Shown here piece after piece: positions 14,300 through 20,091 of a stretch of DNA of 24,275 bases (position 1 is the stretch's first letter; every line of letters starts with the position of its first letter). The DNA is from an uncultured Mycolicibacterium sp. (GTDB lineage Bacteria > Actinomycetota > Actinomycetes > Mycobacteriales > Mycobacteriaceae). The stretch covers positions 1 to 24,275 of the forward strand of contig NZ_CALDGS010000041.1 of the NCBI RefSeq assembly GCF_937941905.1, given 5' to 3'. The position numbers and the translations under genes were made by a program. The notes under the pieces were generated by a model. The model was not told the origin of the DNA and made no database searches. It saw only the letters and a list, made by a program, of their open reading frames with translations.

Positions 14300-15321
14300 C
14301 CGCCCCCGTGAGCTACCGGCCCCCCGTGATCTACCGGCCCGACTCGGCGGTGTTCTGGGTGTTCGTCGCCGCCGTCGGCGTCGGCGCGGTCACGCTGCTG
14401 AACTACCAGGGGCCCGCGCTGCGCGAGACGCTGGACGCCAACCTGGCGTTGGCGCCGCTGTGGACCGCGTTCGCCGCGTTCCTGGTGTGGCTGCTGCTGC
14501 GCTTCGACCCGTTCCGGGCGATGCGCCCCTACCCGCAGATCCTGGCCGCCGGCAGCGCCCTGGGCGCCACCGCGGCGGTGGCGATGGCGATGCAGGGCAA
14601 CGCCGCGCTGCAGGCGCTGTGGGCCGGGCTGCTGCCGCCGGAGGTGCTGGCCGCCTGGTCCCCGGCGCTGACCGCGCCGATCATCGAGGAGGCCGCCAAG
14701 CTGATGTGCGCGGCGGTGCTGCTGGTGCTGTGCGCGGCCGTGGTCACCCGCCCCGCGCACGCGCTGCTGGTCGGCATGTTCGTCGGTCTGGGCTTCGACC
14801 TGATGGAGGACCTCGGCTACGCCAGCAACGCCGCGATCGCCAGCCTGGACTCCGACGTCGTCGGCGCCGGCGGGTCGCTGGCGGTGCGGGCCTTCACCGC
14901 GATCCCGGCGCACTGGTCCTACACCTCGCTGACCACCGTCGGGCTGCTGCTGTTGCTGCGCCGGCAGCGGCCGGCGGCCGCGCTCGGGCTGCTCGCGGCC
15001 GGGCCGGTGATGCACTTCGTCTGGAACGCACCGGTTCCCGACGAGCACGCCGGGGTGCTGCTGCTGGGCAAGGTGACCGGCACCCTGGTGGTCTACCTGG
15101 TCATCGTGTTCGCGCTGCTGCGCCTGGAACGCCGCTGGGTGTGCGAGCGCATCGCCACCGCCCCGCCGGCCGGGGTGCGGCCGGAGGTGCTGGACTCGCT
15201 GCCCACCGCACGGCGCCGCCGCGCGCTGCGCCGGGCGGCCCGCAGGTCGGGCGGCCGGGCCGCGGCGCGGGCGGTGCGCGCCGAACAGCGCGCCGCGCTG
15301 GACCTGCTCCAGCGCGGCTGA
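14296..15321 (+). CDS. PrsW-family intramembrane metalloprotease
   Basis: A 341-residue multi-pass membrane protein with about eight hydrophobic helices between residues 16 and 280. PrsW-family catalytic motifs are visible: EExxK in a helix (IIEEAAKLM, Glu131, Glu132, Lys135), FDLMED (Phe167 to Glu171), His206 (PAHWSY) and His240 (MHFVWN). These are the conserved acidic and histidine residues of the family, which includes the B. subtilis protease that cleaves the anti-sigma factor RsiW. The C-terminus (about 290-341) is a basic, Arg/Ala-rich cytoplasmic tail. The GTG start overlaps the upstream stop by 4 bp. It converges on prcA with 12 bp between the stops. The substrate is unknown; the gene upstream is one candidate. 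I do not recall this pair at this place in M. tuberculosis. Confidence 0.85.
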   Translation: MTAPVSYRPPVIYRPDSAVFWVFVAAVGVGAVTLLNYQGPALRETLDANLALAPLWTAFAAFLVWLLLRFDPFRAMRPYPQILAAGSALGATAAVAMAMQGNAALQALWAGLLPPEVLAAWSPALTAPIIEEAAKLMCAAVLLVLCAAVVTRPAHALLVGMFVGLGFDLMEDLGYASNAAIASLDSDVVGAGGSLAVRAFTAIPAHWSYTSLTTVGLLLLLRRQRPAAALGLLAAGPVMHFVWNAPVPDEHAGVLLLGKVTGTLVVYLVIVFALLRLERRWVCERIATAPPAGVRPEVLDSLPTARRRRALRRAARRSGGRAAARAVRAEQRAALDLLQRG

Positions 15322-15333
15322 CCGGGGCCGGGG

Positions 15334-16074
15334 CTACTCGGCGGCGGGCGGTGGTTCGCTCCCGGCCGGCGGCTGCTGCGGCAGCAGCGCCTCCAGCGCC
15401 GGCCCGGTGATCCGGCGGAACGCCCGTCGCGGCCGGTTCACGTCCAGGATCGCCACCTCCAGGCTGGTGTGCCCGAGCACCCGCGGCTCGCCGCCGTCGG
15501 GGTTGGTCTGCAGCGCGTTCACCGCGATCGCCACCGCGTCGGGCAGGCTGGCGTTCTCGGTGTAGGACTCGTTGAGCGCGTTGATGATCGGTTCGGTGGT
15601 GCCGCCCATCACCACGAAGTGGGGCTCGTCGGCGATCGACCCGTCGTAGGTGATGCGGTACAGCTCCGGCGGTTTCGACTCACCGTAGTGCGCCACCTCG
15701 GCCACGCACAGCTCCACCTCGTAGGGCTTGGCCTGCTCGGTGAAGATGGTGCCGAGGGTCTGGGCGTAGACGTTGGCCAGCTGCCGGCCGGTGACGTCGC
15801 GGCGGTCGTAGGCGTAGCCGCGGGTGTCGGCGAACTGGATGCCGCCGCGGCGCAGGTTGTCGAACTCGTTGAACCGGCCGACCGCGGCGAAACCCACCCG
15901 GTCGTAGAGCTCCGACACCTTCTGCAGCGACCGTGACGGGTTCTCGGCGACGAACAGCACCCCGTCGGCGTAGGCGAGCACCACCACACTGCGGCCCCGG
16001 GCGATGCCCTTGCGGGCGAGCTCGGACCGCTCGCGCATCGCCTGTTCGGGCGAGATGAAGTACGGGAAGGTCAC
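15334..16074 (-). CDS. prcA: 20S proteasome alpha subunit PrcA
   Basis: PrcA forms the outer seven-membered rings of the 20S proteasome and its N-terminus gates the entry pore. The 246-residue protein starts MTFPYFISPEQAMRERSELA, the conserved gate segment followed by helix H0, and keeps the signature FNEFDNLRRGGIQFADTRGYAYDRRDV. It lacks the N-terminal threonine of beta subunits, as expected. The C-terminus is a short Pro/Glu tail. The GTG start at 16074 overlaps the prcB stop as GTGA, which couples the translation of the two subunits that are needed in equal amounts. It is the last gene of the dop-pup-prcB-prcA group. Confidence 0.97.
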   Translation of the reverse strand: MTFPYFISPEQAMRERSELARKGIARGRSVVVLAYADGVLFVAENPSRSLQKVSELYDRVGFAAVGRFNEFDNLRRGGIQFADTRGYAYDRRDVTGRQLANVYAQTLGTIFTEQAKPYEVELCVAEVAHYGESKPPELYRITYDGSIADEPHFVVMGGTTEPIINALNESYTENASLPDAVAIAVNALQTNPDGGEPRVLGHTSLEVAILDVNRPRRAFRRITGPALEALLPQQPPAGSEPPPAAE

Positions 16075-16988
16075 GAATCTCCTCGCGCATCAATGCCACG
16101 GTGCGAGTCCGGGCCGAAAGTTTCGGAACGGGAACGGGTCTCGATGACCTCGCGGCACAGCTCGGCGATCCGGTCCTCGGGCACCTCGTGCGCCCCGTTG
16201 ACGTCGATGGACACCGCGGTCGGGAAGATCCCGCGCACCAGGTCCGGGCCGCCGGTGGCCGAGTCGTCGTCGGCCGCGTCGTAGAGCGCCTCGACGGCCA
16301 CCTTCAGCGCCGAATCCGCGTCGCGCACCTGCGAATACAGCTTCTTCATCGACGACTTGGCGAACAGCGAGCCGGACCCCACCGACTGGTAGCCCTGCTC
16401 CTCGATGTTCCAGCCGCCGGCGGCGTCGAACGACACGATGCGCCCGGCCGCCTCCGGGTTCGGGTCGTCGAGGTCGTAGCCCACCAGCAACGGCAGCGCG
16501 ACGAAGCCCTGCAGCGCCGCACCGAGATTGCCGCGCACCATGATGGCCAGCCGGTTGACCTTGCCGCGGAAGGTCAACGGCACACCCTCGAGCTTCTCGT
16601 AGTGCTCGAGCTCCACCGCGTAGAGCCGGGCGAACTCCACCGCGATGGCCGCGGTGCCGGCGATGCCGGTCGCGGTGTAGTCGTCGGTGATGTACACCTT
16701 CTGCACGTCGCGGCCGGCGATCATGTTGCCCTGGGTCGACCGGCGGTCACCGGCGATGAGCACCCCGCCGGGGTACTTCAGCGCGACGATGGTGGTCCCG
16801 TGCGGCACCGCGTCGGTCGCCGCGGGCTCGTGCGGATTGCTCCGCGGGTCGGCGCGGAAGCCGGGCAGCAGGTGGGGCGCCTGACGGCGCAACAGGTCGG
16901 AGAACGACGACGAGTCCACAGGTACGGGGAGAACTCCGGAGATCGGATCGGGAAGGGCGAGCTGGTCGTTATGCGGCCAACCGCTCAC
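16071..16988 (-). CDS. prcB: 20S proteasome beta subunit PrcB
   Basis: PrcB provides the proteolytic sites of the 20S core. The 305-residue precursor has a propeptide of about 64 residues, cut at VPHG|TTIVALKYPGG, which frees Thr65 as the catalytic nucleophile. With mature numbering Thr1, the other catalytic residues are present: Asp17 (Asp81, AGDRRS) and Lys33 (Lys97, RDVQKVY). GTAAIAVEFARLYAVELEHYEKLEG and GSGSLFAKSSMKKLY are typical for actinobacterial PrcB. The propeptide differs most from the M. tuberculosis sequence I remember and is a few residues longer. The GTG at 16988 overlaps the pup stop as GTGA, and the stop overlaps prcA, so pup-prcB-prcA is one tightly coupled unit. Confidence 0.97.
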   Translation of the reverse strand: MSGWPHNDQLALPDPISGVLPVPVDSSSFSDLLRRQAPHLLPGFRADPRSNPHEPAATDAVPHGTTIVALKYPGGVLIAGDRRSTQGNMIAGRDVQKVYITDDYTATGIAGTAAIAVEFARLYAVELEHYEKLEGVPLTFRGKVNRLAIMVRGNLGAALQGFVALPLLVGYDLDDPNPEAAGRIVSFDAAGGWNIEEQGYQSVGSGSLFAKSSMKKLYSQVRDADSALKVAVEALYDAADDDSATGGPDLVRGIFPTAVSIDVNGAHEVPEDRIAELCREVIETRSRSETFGPDSHRGIDARGDS

Positions 16989-17179
16989 TGTCCACCCTTT
17001 TGGACATACGCCCGCACGAAGTCCTCGGCGTTCTCCTCGAGCACGTCGTCGATCTCATCGAGCAGGTCGTCGGTGTCCTCGGCGAGCTTTTCGCGACGCT
17101 CCTGCCCGGCGGCCGCGCTGCCGGTGAGGTCGTCGTCCTCCCCGCCACCACCGCCACGCTTGGTCTGCTCCTGAGCCAT
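16985..17179 (-). CDS. pup: Prokaryotic ubiquitin-like protein Pup
   Basis: Pup is the 64-residue, mostly disordered tag attached to proteins for proteasomal degradation. It begins MAQEQTKRGGGGG, is very acidic, has the coiled-coil-prone helix that binds Mpa (about 21-51) and ends in KGGQ. The terminal Gln means that Dop must convert it to Glu before PafA can use it. Lysines are at 7, 31 and 61. The ATG at 17179 is preceded by AGGAGG (17190-17185) with a 5-nt spacer and gives the length known for mycobacterial Pup. The frame is open further upstream, with another ATG at 17227 that could give an 80-residue form (see findings). The stop overlaps prcB by 4 bp. Confidence 0.97.
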   Translation of the reverse strand: MAQEQTKRGGGGGEDDDLTGSAAAGQERREKLAEDTDDLLDEIDDVLEENAEDFVRAYVQKGGQ

Positions 17180-17184
17180 CGCTG

Positions 17185-17190
17185 CCTCCT
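17185..17190 (-). promoter_or_regulatory. Ribosome binding site of pup
   Basis: A perfect AGGAGG with a 5-nt spacer to the ATG at 17179 supports the standard 64-residue Pup. It lies inside the coding sequence of the possible extended form starting at 17227. Confidence 0.85.
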
Positions 17191-17234
17191 GCAATCGTCG
17201 TCGGCGGGTCCACAGCCCCCGCCGCATACCACTC

Positions 17235-17240
17235 ACCCTA
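17235..17240 (-). promoter_or_regulatory. Predicted -10 element for the pup-prcB-prcA transcript
   Basis: TAGGGT on the minus strand lies in the 115-bp gap between dop and pup. It ends 7 nt before an in-frame ATG at 17227 and 55 nt before the usual pup ATG. The geometry is the same as at pafA and dop. A transcript starting here would begin at or next to an ATG in the pup frame. There is no convincing -35 hexamer. Confidence 0.45.
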
Positions 17241-17294
17241 CCGGCCGGAACCGGGATTGCCCGGGATAGCTGCGGACTCCGCGGTGCGGGCCGG

Positions 17295-18803
17295 TCAGGT
17301 GGTCAGCTGTTCGACGAGCTCCGCCGCGCTGTCCACCGAGTCCAGCAACGCACCGACGTGCGCCTTGCTTCCCCGCAGCGGCTCCAGGGTGGGGATGCGC
17401 ACCAGCGACTCGCCGCCCAGATCGAAGATCACCGAGTCCCAGCTGGCCGCCGCGATCTCGCTGCCGAACCGGCGCATGCACTCGCCGCGGAAGTAGGCCC
17501 GGGTGTCCGGCGGCGGGTTCTCCACCGCGTCGAGCACCTGCTGCTCGGTGACCAGCCGGCGCATCGAGCCGCGCGCCACCAGCCGGTTGTACAGGCCCTT
17601 GTCCAGCCGGACATCGGAGTACTGCAGGTCGATCAGCTGCAGCCGCGGCGCCGACCAGTGCAGGTTCTCCCGCTGCCGGAAGCCCTCCAGGATGCGCAGC
17701 TTGGCCGGCCAGTCCAGGATCTCCGCGCACTCCATGGGGTCGCGCTCGAGCAGGTCGAGCACCTCGGCCCAGGTCTGAAGGATGTGGGTGGCGCGCGGGT
17801 CCGGGTCGCGGGCCTCCACCAGCTTGGCCACCCGCTCCAGGTAGATGCGTTGCAGCGCAAGGCCGGTCAGTTCGCGGCCGTCGGCCAGCGCGACGGTGGC
17901 GCGCAGGGTGGGGTCGCGGCTGATCACGTGCACCGCGTGCACCGGCCGGGCCAGGGTCAGATCCGACAGCTCCAGGCCGAACTCCGGGCCCTCCTCGATG
18001 AGGTCGAGCACCAGGGCGGTGGTGCCCAGCTTCAGGTAGGTGGAGGTCTCGGCGAGGTTGGCGTCGCCGATGATGACGTGCAGCCGGCGGTACTTGTCGG
18101 CGTCGGCGTGCGGTTCGTCGCGGGTGTTGATGATGCCGCGCTTGAGCGTGGTCTCCAGGCCGACCTCGACCTCGATGTAGTCGGCGCGCTGGGACAGCTG
18201 GAAGCCCGGCTCGTCGCCCTGCGGCCCGATGCCGACCCGGCCCGCGCCCGCGACGACCTGCCGCGACACCAGGAACGGGGTGAGGCCCTGGATCACCGCC
18301 GAGAACGGGGTGGACCGGCGCATCAGGTAGTTCTCGTGCGCCCCGTAGGACGCCCCCTTGCCGTCGACGTTGTTCTTGTACAGCTGCAGCTTGACCGCCC
18401 CGGGCACGCTGGCCACGTGCCGGGCGGCGGCCTCCATCACCCGCTCGCCGGCCTTGTCCCAGATCACCGCGTCGAGCGGGTCGGTGGTCTCCGGCGCGGA
18501 GTACTCCGGGTGGGCGTGGTCGACGTAGAGCCGGGCCCCGTTGGTCAGGATCATGTTGGCCGCGCCGACCTCGTCGGCGTCGACGATCGGCGGCGGGCCC
18601 GAAGACCGGGACAGGTCGAACCCGCGCGCGTCCCGCAGCGGGGACTCCACCTCGTAGTCCCAGCGGGTGCGCTTACCGCGCGGCAGCCCGGCGGCCGCCG
18701 CATACGCCAGAACCGCCTGCGTCGACGTCAGGATCGGATTGGCGGTCGGGTCGGACGGCGAGGAGATGCCGTACTCGACCTCCGTTCCGATGATCCGTTG
18801 CAT
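17295..18803 (-). CDS. dop: Pup deamidase / depupylase Dop
   Basis: Dop converts the C-terminal Gln of Pup to Glu and also removes Pup from tagged proteins. The 502-residue protein is a paralogue of PafA. It starts MQRIIGTEVEYG (Glu8 and Glu10 in the metal/ATP site) and has the catalytic aspartate in YVDHAHPEYSAPE (Asp95). It has the insertion typical of Dop but not PafA after the first strand (about residues 38-78), then YKNNVDGKGASYGAHENY and INTRDEPHADADKYRRLH. The ATG at 18803 follows a TAGGCT -10 hexamer by 7 nt with no ribosome binding site, so it is probably leaderless. It lies 115 bp upstream of pup on the same strand and diverges from a membrane-protein gene. Confidence 0.97.
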   Translation of the reverse strand: MQRIIGTEVEYGISSPSDPTANPILTSTQAVLAYAAAAGLPRGKRTRWDYEVESPLRDARGFDLSRSSGPPPIVDADEVGAANMILTNGARLYVDHAHPEYSAPETTDPLDAVIWDKAGERVMEAAARHVASVPGAVKLQLYKNNVDGKGASYGAHENYLMRRSTPFSAVIQGLTPFLVSRQVVAGAGRVGIGPQGDEPGFQLSQRADYIEVEVGLETTLKRGIINTRDEPHADADKYRRLHVIIGDANLAETSTYLKLGTTALVLDLIEEGPEFGLELSDLTLARPVHAVHVISRDPTLRATVALADGRELTGLALQRIYLERVAKLVEARDPDPRATHILQTWAEVLDLLERDPMECAEILDWPAKLRILEGFRQRENLHWSAPRLQLIDLQYSDVRLDKGLYNRLVARGSMRRLVTEQQVLDAVENPPPDTRAYFRGECMRRFGSEIAAASWDSVIFDLGGESLVRIPTLEPLRGSKAHVGALLDSVDSAAELVEQLTT

Positions 18804-18810
18804 ACCGGCC

Positions 18811-18816
18811 AGCCTA
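18811..18816 (-). promoter_or_regulatory. Predicted -10 element of dop
   Basis: TAGGCT on the minus strand, 7 nt before the dop ATG, fits TANNNT at the distance expected for leaderless transcription. The remainder of the 86-bp gap up to 18890 shows no clear promoter for the divergent gene. Confidence 0.5.
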
Positions 18817-18889
18817 GGTGACGCGGCCGACCCGCCGGGTCCGGGTCATGCTTGATCCGCCCCGATGTCGTTGATGGACTGGTCCGATC

Positions 18890-20020
18890 ATGACGAAGCT
18901 GCCGGTGGACCGCACCGCCGCCGAGGCGTGGTTCCTGCACCGCGGGGTGCCCGCGGTGCTGTCCCGACGGGCCCGCTGGCGACGGGTGTGGAGCCGGTCG
19001 GCGCCGGCGCTGGCCGCGCTGGCCGTGGTGCCCGCGGTCGCCCTGGCGATCGTCCTGGCCTCCGGCGGCGGCACCGTCGTCATCGAGGGCACCCCCGACC
19101 CGCAGGAGTGGCTGCTCATCGCGCTGCTGCTGGCCGCGCTGCCGGTGATGGGCACGGTCTGCTGGCTGGTCGGCCGCATCGCCGACGAGCGTCGCCGACG
19201 CTGGGTGGCCACCGCCGCGGTGGCGTTCATGGCAGCCACCGACGTGCTGTTCCCGACCGCGGACGGGCGGCTCGCGGAGCTGCTGCAGTCGGCCGCGATG
19301 GTGGCCGGTGTGCTGGTGGCGACCGGGATCGGGGCGGGGTCGGTGCTGGGCTGGGGGCTGCGGCTGGCCGCCACCCACCTGGCCGCGGCCCGGTTCCTGG
19401 TGATCCGGGCGCTGCCGGTGCTGTTGCTGACCTTCCTGGTGTTCTTCAACGGCCCGGTGTGGTCGATGGCGGCCACGATCGACCGCGGCCGGCTGTGGGC
19501 GGCCCTGGCCTTCCTGGGGCTGATCTCGGCGGCGTTCGCGGTGTCCGGGCTGCTGGACCGGGTCCGGCCGATGGTGCGGTCCGGGCAGGCCGACGCCGGC
19601 GACCGGCTGCGGGGCACCCCGTTCGAGGCGCTGCCCGACGCCGACGAGCCGGCGCCGCTGCGCCCGGCCGAGCGGCTGAACCTGCTGTTCGTGCTGGCCG
19701 CCACCCAGCTCACCCAGATCCTGGCGGTCGCGGTGGTGACCGGGGCGCTGTTCCTCGTGCTCGGGCTGATCCTGCTGTCCCCGGAGGTGCTCGCGGCGTG
19801 GGCTCCGCGGTCGTCCCCGGACGGCACCGTGCTGGGCATGACGCTGCCGGTGCCGCAGGCGCTCATCCACGTCACGATGTTCCTGGCCGGGCTGACGTTC
19901 ATGTACATCAGCGCACGCGCCGTGGAGGACGCCCGCTACCGTGCCGACTTCCTCGACCCGCTGGTCGACGACCTGCGGCTGACCCTGGTCGCCCGGAACC
20001 GCTACCGCCACCTGGAGTAG
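18890..20020 (+). CDS. Conserved multi-pass membrane protein next to dop (Rv2113-like)
   Basis: A 376-residue protein with an N-terminal soluble stretch (1 to about 35) and roughly eight hydrophobic segments (about 37-57, 74-95, 106-121, 133-155, 172-188, 201-221, 266-297 and 326-342). A cytoplasmic, charged loop lies at about 222-262 and a charged C-terminus at 343-376. I see no enzyme motif and cannot assign a function. Position and strand match M. tuberculosis Rv2113, an integral membrane protein. The ATG at 18890 is chosen because it gives the N-terminus MTKLPVDRTAAEAWF. An upstream ATG at 18865 is in another frame. No ribosome binding site or -10 box is evident, so the start is less sure than the gene. 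It lies between dop and mpa, both Pup-system genes, which is its only functional hint. Confidence 0.82.
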   Translation: MTKLPVDRTAAEAWFLHRGVPAVLSRRARWRRVWSRSAPALAALAVVPAVALAIVLASGGGTVVIEGTPDPQEWLLIALLLAALPVMGTVCWLVGRIADERRRRWVATAAVAFMAATDVLFPTADGRLAELLQSAAMVAGVLVATGIGAGSVLGWGLRLAATHLAAARFLVIRALPVLLLTFLVFFNGPVWSMAATIDRGRLWAALAFLGLISAAFAVSGLLDRVRPMVRSGQADAGDRLRGTPFEALPDADEPAPLRPAERLNLLFVLAATQLTQILAVAVVTGALFLVLGLILLSPEVLAAWAPRSSPDGTVLGMTLPVPQALIHVTMFLAGLTFMYISARAVEDARYRADFLDPLVDDLRLTLVARNRYRHLE

Positions 20021-20026
20021 GCCCGA

Positions 20027-20084
20027 CCGACCCGGGGACGCGGGACGACCCGGCCGACGGCTCCTCGCCGCCGGACCGGGTCGG
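20027..20084. terminator. GC-rich inverted repeats between convergent genes
   Basis: CGACCCGG (20046-20053) pairs with CCGGGTCG (20076-20083), and the inside can fold further (CGGC/GCCG at 20058-20061 and 20067-20070). A second upstream copy, CCGACCCGG (20027-20035), can pair with the same right arm (20076-20084), so two stems compete. There is no T-tract. The location between the membrane-protein stop (20020) and the mpa stop (20092) suggests termination in both directions. Confidence 0.5.
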
Positions 20085-20091
20085 CCGGCCG

